Below are positions 1 to 6,239 of a DNA stretch of 9,993 nucleotides, in pieces. The translations under genes were made by a program, and so were the position numbers. The number at the start of each line of letters is the position of its first letter. Position 1 is the stretch's first letter. The stretch is taken from contig JASHZA010000391.1 of NCBI GenBank assembly GCA_030042765.1, positions 1-9,993 of the forward strand, in the 5' to 3' direction. The notes under the pieces were generated by a model. It saw nothing but the letters and a program-made list of their open reading frames with translations, was not told the DNA's origin and did no database searches. The DNA comes from Candidatus Binataceae bacterium (GTDB lineage: Bacteria; Desulfobacterota; Binatia; Binatales; Binataceae).

Positions 1-48
1 CGCGACAATTGGGATAACGATGAGGCCATCGTGATGAGTTCGCTCTAA
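1..48 (+). CDS. Possible C-terminal tail of a plus-strand gene entering from the left
   Basis: Frame 1 is open from the first base and ends in TAA at 46-48, giving the tail RDNWDNDEAIVMSSL. The composition looks like real coding sequence: acidic and polar residues, then a hydrophobic end. The gene would converge on the murI operon. Fifteen residues are far too few to name a family, and an open frame this short can occur by chance. Confidence 0.3.
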   Translation, partial: RDNWDNDEAIVMSSL

Positions 49-57
49 AGGTAATAA

Positions 58-86
58 ACGCCCGCCAAGCATTGCGAAGTGGGCGT
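58..86 (-). terminator. Hairpin after murI, possible operon terminator
   Basis: ACGCCC at 58-63 pairs with GGGCGT at 81-86 around a 17-base loop that allows a little further pairing. Read on the minus strand, the second arm is followed by TTTATTACC, a weak T-rich stretch. It lies 36 bases past the murI stop, where the minus-strand operon should end. It may also serve the gene converging from the left. The stem is short and the T tract imperfect, so Rho-independent termination is only plausible. Confidence 0.4.
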
Positions 87-121
87 CGTATACTTGATTC
101 TACCCGTTTGGCGGCGACTTT

Positions 122-1030
122 TCAGCGTTCGATTCTCACCGCCGACTCAACTTGTGGACCGAGAAACTGCCGCCCCACCCGCACGAAGCGCTCCGGCGTC
201 TCGGTCACGAAAAAACGTTGCGCACCATGCGCGCTTATCCGCGCGAGCCGGAGCGCCGCCAGCCGCTCGCGCACCGTGGCCGCCGTTGCACTGGCTGAAT
301 CAACAATCTTCACCCCCGCTCCGAGCACGCGCGAGAAGACGCTCCGCAATAGTGGGTAATGCGTGCAGCCAAGCAGCAGCGTGTCGATCCCGCTAGCCTT
401 AAGGCTCTCCAGGTAAAACGCCACCGTGCGCTCCGCGATTTCGTTGTCGGTCCAGCCCTCCTCGACCAGGGGGACCAGTAGTGGGCACGCGCGCGTGTAT
501 ATCTCCGCGCGCGGTCGCAAGCGCTGGATTGCGCGCGTGTAGGCCCCCGACGCAATTGTTGCCTCGGTTCCAATCACGCCGATTTTGCCGGAACGCGACG
601 CCCGCACCGCGGCCTGCGCACCAGGTTCGATCACTCCGATTACCGGTACCGCCGTGTCACTTGCAATTTCGCCCAGCGCCACTGCGCTCGACGTGTTGCA
701 CGCCACTACCAGCATCTTGATCCCCTTGGCCAGCAGGAACTCGGTGTTCTCTCGCGAGTACCGGATGATCACCTCATTCGACTTGGTTCCGTAGGGAAGC
801 CGCGCCGTGTCCCCCAGGTAGATAAAGTCCTCGCCCGGCAAGCTTTCGACCAGCGCCTTGAGCACGGTCAGTCCGCCGATGCCCGAATCGAACACCCCGA
901 TCGATCGGTTGCGGCTATCCGCCGCGGCTCCCGTCCCAACGCGCAGCCGCCCGTCGGACGTCGCAATCCGGGCACCCTCGCGCACCACTGCAGTTCGCGC
1001 TCTTGTAACCTTCCGCCCGCCTGACGCCAT
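122..1030 (-). CDS. murI: Glutamate racemase MurI
   Basis: This cytoplasmic, cofactor-independent enzyme interconverts L- and D-glutamate and supplies D-Glu for peptidoglycan. In the 302-residue reading, FDSGIGG lies at 47-53, GDTARLPYG at 73-81, the first catalytic cysteine is C111 in VVACNTS, and the second is C222 in LLLGCTHYP. These are the two acid/base cysteines of the Asp/Glu racemase family, and VDSA follows at 243-246. The catalytic domain (about 46-302) has the usual family length. The chosen ATG is 2 bases after the stop of the radical SAM gene, so translation is probably coupled; no clear Shine-Dalgarno is visible. A longer frame to 1123 would lie inside the upstream gene. The 45-residue basic, low-complexity N-terminal extension is unusual, and the true start may be internal (GTG codons at residues 15 and 16). 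The function is secure; the start is not. Confidence 0.95.
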   Translation of the reverse strand: MASGGRKVTRARTAVVREGARIATSDGRLRVGTGAAADSRNRSIGVFDSGIGGLTVLKALVESLPGEDFIYLGDTARLPYGTKSNEVIIRYSRENTEFLLAKGIKMLVVACNTSSAVALGEIASDTAVPVIGVIEPGAQAAVRASRSGKIGVIGTEATIASGAYTRAIQRLRPRAEIYTRACPLLVPLVEEGWTDNEIAERTVAFYLESLKASGIDTLLLGCTHYPLLRSVFSRVLGAGVKIVDSASATAATVRERLAALRLARISAHGAQRFFVTETPERFVRVGRQFLGPQVESAVRIER

Positions 1031-1032
1031 CG

Positions 1033-2130
1033 CTAAGAGCCTGCGAGCCGCGTCCCGAGCGCAGCGGGAGTTGCTGGCATGGTGCCAAACACCCGCTCGT
1101 ATGCGCTTGCGCTCTCCATGCAAAGGTAAAGCAATATTTCTGGGGCCCGTCGTTGGATTCTGGCGCGAATCGACGCGAACAGACGCATTCGCAGCGGAGT
1201 GAAGCTGCGCATGCGGCCGTCCCGACCCAGCACTTCTTCACCCGCCGCCAGCATCGGATCATCCGGGAAGCGTCGCCTTGCGAGGGCGCGCAGCGCTGGG
1301 GTCATCCTCAGGCCGCCCATGCTGACGAAGGAGATTCGCTGGGGAGGGACAACGTCGAAAAGATTGTCTATCAGCTCGCCATAGTCGTGATCCGCTTCGG
1401 GATAGGCAATCATCGGATCGAGATGAAATCCGACCTTGTAGCCCGCCTCGAGCACCCTGCGCGCGGCCTCGATTCGTGACGCCGGCGACGCTGTCCGATG
1501 TTCGGAGCTTTCGTACACGCGGGTCGGCGAGAGCGTCCATGACACCAAGGTGCGCCCGCGCGGATCCGCCGTCAGCAGGTTCCCGATCTCATCGGTTTTG
1601 GTCTTCAGCTCGAGCAGCAGATTCTCGCGCCGCGCGAAATACTCGACCAAATCGCGGCTTATTCCGGTGAGCGTGTCGAACGCGAGCGAATCGGCCAGTT
1701 CTCCCGTGCCCACACGGAAGCTCCGGCCCGGCGCGCTGCGACCGAGCCGGTCGAGTTCGTCAAACGCGGCGGCATAATTCGCGTAAACCTGCAGGCCCGG
1801 ATTATCCGCGATATATTCCTGTAGAAAGCAATAGCTGCAATCCATCGGGCAGTTCGACGCGATTAGCAGCACCAGGTAGCCGCAACAGGCAAATTCCGAT
1901 GATCCCGCCGGGCAACCCATCAGAAAAGGCGCTCGTCGCTCCATCACCACCATGCGCCGTTTGCCTGCCCCGAACGGATCGCGTACGCCCACGAGAGGAC
2001 GCGCAGCCTCGCGCCCGTCGGGAACGTAGCGGACCTCAACCTCGGGCGCGACGGCGCTCACTACGCTCATGGCCAGCGCGCTCGATCGGCAACGCTCCTC
2101 GATCAGCACGGCGTCAAGCTCAAACTTCAT
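1033..2130 (-). CDS. SPL-family (spore photoproduct lyase-like) radical SAM protein
   Basis: The frame gives 365 residues. NCPMDCSYCFLQEY holds the CX3CX2C cluster (C94, C98 and C101) that would bind the 4Fe-4S centre and SAM. Further SPL-family signatures follow: FRVGTGELADSLAFD at about 138-152, SWTLSP, the RTASPASRIEAARR helix, GYKVGFHLDPMI, and a C-terminal LYLCMES with a nearby FG. True spore photoproduct lyase repairs the thymine dimer of spore DNA using a cysteine about 50 residues after the first cluster cysteine. Here that region reads VGTGE with no cysteine, so the substrate is probably different and is unknown. ATG at 2130 is preferred over GTG at 2139 because GGGTGG (2136-2141) lies 5 bases upstream. 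The start overlaps the end of the preceding gene by 11 bases and the stop is 2 bases before murI, indicating a tight operon. Confidence 0.88.
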   Translation of the reverse strand: MKFELDAVLIEERCRSSALAMSVVSAVAPEVEVRYVPDGREAARPLVGVRDPFGAGKRRMVVMERRAPFLMGCPAGSSEFACCGYLVLLIASNCPMDCSYCFLQEYIADNPGLQVYANYAAAFDELDRLGRSAPGRSFRVGTGELADSLAFDTLTGISRDLVEYFARRENLLLELKTKTDEIGNLLTADPRGRTLVSWTLSPTRVYESSEHRTASPASRIEAARRVLEAGYKVGFHLDPMIAYPEADHDYGELIDNLFDVVPPQRISFVSMGGLRMTPALRALARRRFPDDPMLAAGEEVLGRDGRMRSFTPLRMRLFASIRARIQRRAPEILLYLCMESASAYERVFGTMPATPAALGTRLAGS

Positions 2131-2662
2131 CAGCGCCACCCAGCATTTCCGCGATTCGCCTGAGTCCGGCCGCGTGCCTGTCTATCGCGCCAATTAACCT
2201 CTCCAATTCTGCGCCGCCGCTTGCCCGTATCTCGATTCGAAGCTCATCAGAGCTCAGATCCACGGGCAACACCACCCTTATCCCCGGCGGAAGCGCAAGC
2301 GCGGCGATCTCGGTTCGCAGGCGGTCGATCGTCCGCTTGAGCCGAGGAAAACACGCCACGCGCAATTGTTCCACCAATGATTGTGCGCGCCCAGGAGCCG
2401 AACCGGTTCCTTCAAGTATCCGCCGAATCTCGTTGCGGGCAAGCACGCCTGCAATACTCTCACGGTCACGCAGCGCAATCTCATCCAGCAACTCCAGCGC
2501 GGTGACGAATTGCCCGGTTCGCAGCCGCAGCCGCTCAGCCGTCTCCAACAGCGCGACGCGATCCTCGTGGGCCAGCGCAAGCCATCGTCCCAGATGGGCC
2601 TTTGGAAGCCGCCGCTTCTCCGCCCAGGATCGAATCCTTGATTCCACGATGCCCGCGCTCAT
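2120..2662 (-). CDS. Unrecognised 180-residue protein, possibly ParB-like helix-turn-helix
   Basis: No family is recognised with certainty. The protein is soluble, with no signal peptide or membrane segment, and is rich in Arg, Leu, Ala and Glu. Residues 5-85 read as a run of amphipathic helices (LPKAHLGRWLAL, then DRVALLETAERLRL, then TALELLDEIALRD). Residues 91-122 look like a further long helix or short coiled coil. The end (about 124-162) looks like strand-strand-helix: PPGIRVVLPVD, ELRIEIRAS, AELERLIGAI. The layout recalls the helix-turn-helix core and C-terminal dimerisation segment of ParB/KorB proteins without their N-terminal CTP-binding domain; this is pattern inference only. The ATG shares ATGA with the glycosyltransferase stop (4-base overlap), and the 3' end overlaps the SPL-like gene by 11 bases, so it is co-translated with both. 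A longer frame back to 2752 lies within the glycosyltransferase and is rejected. Confidence 0.75.
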   Translation of the reverse strand: MSAGIVESRIRSWAEKRRLPKAHLGRWLALAHEDRVALLETAERLRLRTGQFVTALELLDEIALRDRESIAGVLARNEIRRILEGTGSAPGRAQSLVEQLRVACFPRLKRTIDRLRTEIAALALPPGIRVVLPVDLSSDELRIEIRASGGAELERLIGAIDRHAAGLRRIAEMLGGADEV

Positions 2663-3588
2663 TGCCCGAGACCGGTTATCGCCCCGCACTTTACATGAGA
2701 GCGCATCGCTGCCGTGGCGAATGCGAGCCCTTCGTCGCTGCCCGTACGCCACGGTCCGAGAGCTCCGGACCGCAGACCCGAGATGAGACCTGTTGCGTCC
2801 TTGCGCCCGCGCCGCACGAGCCCCTTGGCGTAGATAGCGGACTTCTCCGCCAGTATGTCACACACCGCTTCGCGCCGGGCTGCCGTTAAATCGGGGCGCG
2901 TCAGCAGCTTAAGCAGGGCGAGAATCCGGAAACGATCGATCGCCGTTACGGTCGCGGAAAGCTGGTCCGGATGTCCCGCGCGGCGCGTCACCAGCGGCTC
3001 ATCGATATACCCCGCTTCATGATTCGCGAGAATCCGCAGCCAGAGGTCATAGTCCTCCGCGGCCGCCATATCCTCGTCGAAGCCGCCGACCTTGCGCAGG
3101 TACGCTGTTCTCAAGATCACAGCGGAAGGACTGACCAGGCAGGTGCGCAGCGAGTCGATGAAGATGTCGCCCCCACGTTTGCGGTGACGCACGCCCGGAT
3201 TTACCCGCCGGCCATCGCGTACCCAAATCTCATCCGTCTGTGAAATCTCGCACCGCGGGTGCAGGTGCATGAACTCTACCTGCCGTGACAGCTTGTCTGG
3301 CACCCATAGGTCGTCCGAATCGAGTAATGCCGTGAGCGGTGCGCTTGCCATCGCGACACCGACGTTTCGTGCCGCCGCGACGCCGCGGTTCTCGGTGCGC
3401 ACCACTCGCATGGTGGCAGGTGCCTTCGCCGCGATGCACCGCAGTTGCGGCCAGGTGCCATCAGTCGAACCGTCGTCGACTACTATCAGTTCGAACTTTA
3501 CCGCGTGTTGGGCCAGCACGGACGCAATAGCTGCGAACACCATGATTCGGTTGTAGGTCGGGATTATGACGCTGACCGAGGGAGTCAT
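2659..3588 (-). CDS. Family 2 (GT-A fold) glycosyltransferase
   Basis: This is a predicted cytoplasmic inverting glycosyltransferase of 309 residues that transfers a sugar from a nucleotide donor, probably into a surface polysaccharide or glycolipid. The N-terminus VSVIIPTYNR (5-14) is the classic GT2 first strand. VVDDG at 36-40 and DSDD at 90-93 are the nucleotide- and metal-binding acidic motifs, and AEDYDLWLRI (178-187) carries the ED pair that supplies the catalytic base. ENRGVAAARNVG lies between them. The Arg-rich C-terminal third (about 220-309) has no obvious membrane helix. ATG at 3588 is chosen over TTG at 3594 because it sits just before the conserved strand; neither start has a clear Shine-Dalgarno. 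EngB ends 27 bases upstream. Acceptor and donor cannot be told from sequence. Confidence 0.9.
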   Translation of the reverse strand: MTPSVSVIIPTYNRIMVFAAIASVLAQHAVKFELIVVDDGSTDGTWPQLRCIAAKAPATMRVVRTENRGVAAARNVGVAMASAPLTALLDSDDLWVPDKLSRQVEFMHLHPRCEISQTDEIWVRDGRRVNPGVRHRKRGGDIFIDSLRTCLVSPSAVILRTAYLRKVGGFDEDMAAAEDYDLWLRILANHEAGYIDEPLVTRRAGHPDQLSATVTAIDRFRILALLKLLTRPDLTAARREAVCDILAEKSAIYAKGLVRRGRKDATGLISGLRSGALGPWRTGSDEGLAFATAAMRSHVKCGAITGLGQ

Positions 3589-3615
3589 CTGCAATTTATC
3601 TGACGCGGCTTGCTC

Positions 3616-4212
3616 TCAAACCCGAACGATCCCGCGGCGCCGGTCTCCGGCTGTAATCACCAGAATCCGCCGCCGAAGTTCTTCGATCCCTTCGCCATCT
3701 GCCGCCGAGCACAGTATCGGTTCGAATCCCAGTACCCCAAAGCGTTCCAGCGCACCGGTGCGCTCTGAACGCCGCAGTTTGTCACTTTTGGTCGCGACGA
3801 CTATAAACTCAAGATCGGCGCTCCGGAAAAACCTCGAGAGTTCCACCTCCTCGTGCTCGGGCCCGCGCCGGGCGTCAATGAGCATCACTAAAGCCGCGAG
3901 GTTAGCGCGGCAATGCAGGTAGTCGCGCATCAGGGCGCCTATCCGGTCCGCATCCGCCCGCCCCATGCTTGCGTATCCGTAACCTGGCAGATCGACCAGC
4001 GAAAGACTCTCGCCCACCGCAAAGAAATTGAGACATCGGGTGCGGCCTGGCGTCTTGCTCGTGCGCGCGAGACGGCGCTGTCCGGACAGGGCATTGAGAA
4101 GAGAACTCTTGCCGACATTTGATCTTCCTGCCACCGCCACTTCGCTTCTGTGCCACCGGGGACATTGATCCATTGTCAGGGCAGAACTGACGAATGTGGC
4201 TTCCAGATGCAT
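3616..4212 (-). CDS. engB: Ribosome biogenesis GTP-binding protein EngB (YihA/YsxC)
   Basis: This essential TRAFAC-class GTPase helps assemble the large ribosomal subunit. All G motifs are visible in 198 residues: G1 GRSNVGKSS (29-37), G2 threonine in KTPGRTR (53-59), G3 DLPGYGYA (74-81), G4 TKSD (141-144) and G5 CSA (168-170). GRSNVGKSS together with DLPGYGYA is diagnostic of EngB rather than Era or Der. The length is normal for the family. The start MHLEATFVSSALTMDQCP matches the usual lead-in before the P-loop, so ATG at 4212 is preferred although no good Shine-Dalgarno precedes it. The neighbouring minus-strand genes suggest co-transcription with the PEBP gene (42-base gap) and the glycosyltransferase (27-base gap). 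Confidence 0.96.
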   Translation of the reverse strand: MHLEATFVSSALTMDQCPRWHRSEVAVAGRSNVGKSSLLNALSGQRRLARTSKTPGRTRCLNFFAVGESLSLVDLPGYGYASMGRADADRIGALMRDYLHCRANLAALVMLIDARRGPEHEEVELSRFFRSADLEFIVVATKSDKLRRSERTGALERFGVLGFEPILCSAADGEGIEELRRRILVITAGDRRRGIVRV

Positions 4213-4214
4213 AG

Positions 4215-4251
4215 GTGAATTCTAGCAGGACAAGCTGCCAGCCGGATTCAC
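4215..4251. repeat. Inverted repeat between the PEBP gene and engB
   Basis: GTGAAT at 4215-4220 matches ATTCAC at 4246-4251. A smaller GCAG (4225-4228) and CTGC (4235-4238) pair sits inside. It nearly fills the 42-base gap between the two genes. On the minus strand no T tract follows, so it is not a standard terminator; it could be a processing or stabilising hairpin, or chance. Confidence 0.3.
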
Positions 4252-4254
4252 GCG

Positions 4255-4785
4255 CTATCTTCCGAAGGTTCCCACAAGTTCCGTGCTGGCCAGCACGTGC
4301 CCCTTCATTGCCTGCCGGACCTCGGCGGCGCTTGCCCCGGGGTTAAGCTTCAGCGGCGAATCTAAGGCAAACAGCTGGAAGTGGTAGTGATGAGGCGCTC
4401 CAGGGGGCGGGCATGGACCCTTGTAGCCGACGCGGTCCAAGCCATTGACTCCTTGTCTTGCTCCCGTTGTCGTCTGTGCTGACCTTGGAATGTCCTCCGG
4501 CAACTCGGTCAAACTGGAACCCAAATTGTAAATGACCCAATGAACAAATGTCCCCCGTGGCGCATCGGGGTCCTCGACGATAAGCGCGAAAGATCCCGTG
4601 CCCGTAGGAATCCCCGTCCATTTTAGCGGCGGCGACTTGTCCGAACCCGTGCAGGTGTACTCTGCCGGAATGACTGCCCCTTCGGCAAAGGCGGTGCTGC
4701 GAAGTTGTAGACTGGATTCCTGTGCCAGGCCGGCGCTCGCAATGCACACCGCTAAGATTAGAAAGGGTGCATATTTGACATGCAT
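4255..4785 (-). CDS. Secreted YbhB/YbcL-type phosphatidylethanolamine-binding (PEBP) family protein
   Basis: The frame gives 176 residues. Residues 1-21 form a signal peptide: a basic start (MHVKYAPF), a hydrophobic core and a GLA-QES cleavage site, so the mature protein should be periplasmic or exported. The mature part shows the bacterial Raf-kinase-inhibitor-like PEBP fold: YTCTGSDKSPPLKW (43-56), DPDAP (72-76), VHWVIYNL (81-88) and GPCPPPG followed by HHYHF (123-136), the residues that line the family's anion/ligand pocket. The physiological role of bacterial members is poorly known. ATG at 4785 is preferred over GTG at 4794: GGGAGAA lies 9 bases upstream and GAGG 3 bases upstream, whereas the GTG would abut the purine tract. 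It is the first gene of the left minus-strand block. Confidence 0.92.
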   Translation of the reverse strand: MHVKYAPFLILAVCIASAGLAQESSLQLRSTAFAEGAVIPAEYTCTGSDKSPPLKWTGIPTGTGSFALIVEDPDAPRGTFVHWVIYNLGSSLTELPEDIPRSAQTTTGARQGVNGLDRVGYKGPCPPPGAPHHYHFQLFALDSPLKLNPGASAAEVRQAMKGHVLASTELVGTFGR

Positions 4786-5074
4786 TTGCCTCACTTCTCC
4801 CTCGCATAGGTTGAAAAGGCGCCATTCTCAAAGTATGGATTCACTAGACGCTGGAAAGATAGCGAAGATTTGAATGGACGCGCTAGAGACTCTGATTTCC
4901 GTAATTGTTGATAAGACCCTCTCTGCCTCTTGACCAGCATTCGCGTTTTTCGGTACGTTTGATGTAGTCAAGGCTGGCTTAGGATAACGGTCGGTCTTGG
5001 TGAGACATAAAAACACGTCAATCTGTGCGCTGGTGGGGGCAAACGGGTTGACCTGAGAACTGGAGAGAAGCATC
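4786..5074. promoter_or_regulatory. Divergent promoter region between the PEBP and HTH genes
   Basis: These 289 bases hold no credible gene; the minus-strand frame at 4828-5109 overlaps the HTH start and has no family features. The region must carry promoters for both directions. On the plus strand the best candidates are TTGACC (4930-4935) with TACGTT (4954-4959, 18-base spacer), or TTGATG (4959-4964) with TAGGAT (4980-4985, 15-base spacer). TTGA and TCAA also form a small dyad at 4959-4971. On the minus strand the signals are weak. The local base composition is noticeably more AT-rich than the genes, as expected for regulatory DNA. No individual box is certain. Confidence 0.4.
5062..5067 (+). 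promoter_or_regulatory. Ribosome binding site deciding the GTG start of the HTH gene
   Basis: GGAGAG lies 7 bases before GTG at 5075. The first in-frame ATG (5108) has no such sequence before it, so the GTG is the likely initiation codon. Confidence 0.65.
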
Positions 5075-5296
5075 GTGGCAGAACCAAAGTACAACTTGCC
5101 CCGCGTCATGACGGTTAGGGAGCTCTCCGCGTACCTTCGGGTTCATCCCTCGACCATCTACAAGCTGCTGCGTCGTGGCGAACTGCCCGGATTCAGAATC
5201 GGGACAGACTGGCGCTTCAACGCCGAAGTTATCGATCGCTGGTGCCTCGAGAGGAACATGAAGCCGGGCGAGGGTGAGCCTCTTCGCGGCAACTGA
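5075..5296 (+). CDS. Small excisionase-type (MerR-like, HTH_17) DNA-binding protein
   Basis: The protein has 73 residues, nearly all one winged-helix domain: MTVRELSAYLRVHPSTIYKLLRRGELPGFRIGTDWRF at about 12-48 followed by the helix AEVIDRWCLE. The pattern of an LSAYLRVHPSTIYKLLR turn, then GELPGFRIG, then a WRF wing, is that of excisionase/AlpA-like domains found in phage excisionases and in many small chromosomal regulators. The start is GTG, supported by a strong GGAGAG site. It is the only complete plus-strand gene in the left half and is divergent from the PEBP gene, so it may regulate the shared intergenic region. No integrase, recombinase or attachment repeat is nearby, so an excisionase role is unlikely. 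It is convergent with the SDR gene. Confidence 0.88.
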   Translation: MAEPKYNLPRVMTVRELSAYLRVHPSTIYKLLRRGELPGFRIGTDWRFNAEVIDRWCLERNMKPGEGEPLRGN

Positions 5297-5312
5297 CACC
5301 CCCGTGAGCAAA

Positions 5313-5350
5313 CTGGCGGGCGGCTTCGGAATTTCCGGAGTACCCGCCAG
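5313..5350. terminator. Long hairpin between convergent HTH and SDR genes
   Basis: CTGGCGGG (5313-5320) pairs perfectly with CCCGCCAG (5343-5350). Inside, CTTCGG (5324-5329) pairs with CCGGAG (5335-5340), with one G-U, around a 5-base loop; a small 3-by-2 internal loop separates the stems. It sits 16 bases after the HTH stop and 54 bases past the SDR stop. Neither side has a real T run (TTTG on the minus strand only), so it is best seen as a bidirectional transcription end or RNA-stabilising hairpin rather than a canonical terminator. Confidence 0.5.
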
Positions 5351-5404
5351 CGGGATCTTCCGGCCCAAGCATACGCCTAGCTGGGTAATCCGCCGAGGTT
5401 GATT

Positions 5405-6178
5405 TCAGCGTCTGCTTCCTGGTGCTGCTGGTGCCTCAACCAGCCGCCTGCCTGCGGGCCTCACCTCTAGTGCCCGTCCGGCAAGGCTATCATCGACAAT
5501 CAGCGTAAGGACCGCTTCCGCTATTTCAGTCGGAGCGATAATCCGTGCCGGCAGTGATGCGCGCTCGCCCGCCCGTCTGGCAGCATCTATTCCCTTCCGC
5601 ACCAAAGGCGTATCGACTACGCCCGGACATACGCAGTTTACTCGGATATTCAGCCTCGCTGCCCAAGGCGCGAGGGAAAAAGTGAAATTGACGACACCTG
5701 CCTTCGCCGCGGCATAAACCGGGTCTTCCTTGTAGGGATACAGCCCGGCCATTGAGGCCGTGCTGACAATTACGCCGCCACCTTGCCGCTCCATCATCGG
5801 CGCCGCGAGGTATGTGCCGAGGATCACCGCCTGAAGGTCGATATCGAGAACGCGCCGCCAGCGCCGGAGTTCGCCAACCGGAAAAGGCGGTGAGCCGACT
5901 GCGATTCCGGCGTTGTTGTATAAGATGTCAAGCCGCCCAAACTTCGCGATTGCGGTATCAAGCATCCTTTGCGTGTCATTGCTGTCGGTTACGTCCGCCT
6001 TAACGAACGTCGCGGTGCCGCCGACGCTTTCGATCAGCTTTACGGTGTCAGAGCCCATCGACTCGTCGAGGTCAGCGACCACAATCCGTGCGCCGGCGAC
6101 AGCCAAGCGTTGCGCTGTTGCCCGCCCGATTCCGGAAGCTCCCCCAGTAATGACGGCAACTTTACCTTTCGGTTCCAT
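5405..6178 (-). CDS. Classical SDR-family NAD(P)-dependent oxidoreductase
   Basis: This is a cytoplasmic short-chain dehydrogenase/reductase of 257 residues, the standard length. The Rossmann motif TGGASGIG is at 11-18, and D36 at the end of the second strand (VVADLD) suggests preference for NAD over NADP. ADVTD is at 61-65, NNAG at 88-91, catalytic S142 in STASMAG, and Y155 and K159 in YAAAKAG. PGVVDTP (185-191) is the usual post-active-site loop. The fourth tetrad position, normally Asn, appears as D114 in LDIDLQAV. The substrate cannot be inferred. The start is firm: GAGGAG (6184-6189) lies 5 bases before the ATG. It follows the YceI gene in the transcript by 61 bases and ends facing the HTH gene. 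The C-terminal end is Ala/Pro/Arg-rich. Confidence 0.93.
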   Translation of the reverse strand: MEPKGKVAVITGGASGIGRATAQRLAVAGARIVVADLDESMGSDTVKLIESVGGTATFVKADVTDSNDTQRMLDTAIAKFGRLDILYNNAGIAVGSPPFPVGELRRWRRVLDIDLQAVILGTYLAAPMMERQGGGVIVSTASMAGLYPYKEDPVYAAAKAGVVNFTFSLAPWAARLNIRVNCVCPGVVDTPLVRKGIDAARRAGERASLPARIIAPTEIAEAVLTLIVDDSLAGRALEVRPAGRRLVEAPAAPGSRR

Positions 6179-6239
6179 GACGACTCCTCGCAGGATTTGG
6201 CCGCTTTAATCAAACCTTATCCTGGCACGCCCAGGCGCC

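Noticed and set aside
2663..2752. 30-residue N-terminal extension of the unknown protein
   Set aside because: It lies inside the glycosyltransferase gene; the ATGA overlap at 2659-2662 is a far better start.
1899..2786. Plus-strand open frame of 295 codons
   Set aside because: It lies antisense to three well-supported overlapping genes, is dominated by Arg/Ser/Ala from GC-rich antisense codons, and has no motif.
4828..5109. Minus-strand frame of 93 codons in the divergent intergenic region
   Set aside because: It has no recognisable domain, covers the ribosome site and start of the HTH gene, and lies where promoters for both directions are expected.
5075..5296. Phage or integrative element suggested by the excisionase-type protein
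   Set aside because: No integrase, attachment repeat, phage gene or composition shift is seen nearby, and this domain is common in ordinary chromosomal regulators.
6225..6239. Small palindrome CCTGG/CCAGG between the YceI and SDR genes
   Set aside because: It has only a 5-bp stem with no following T tract, so it is not distinguishable from chance.
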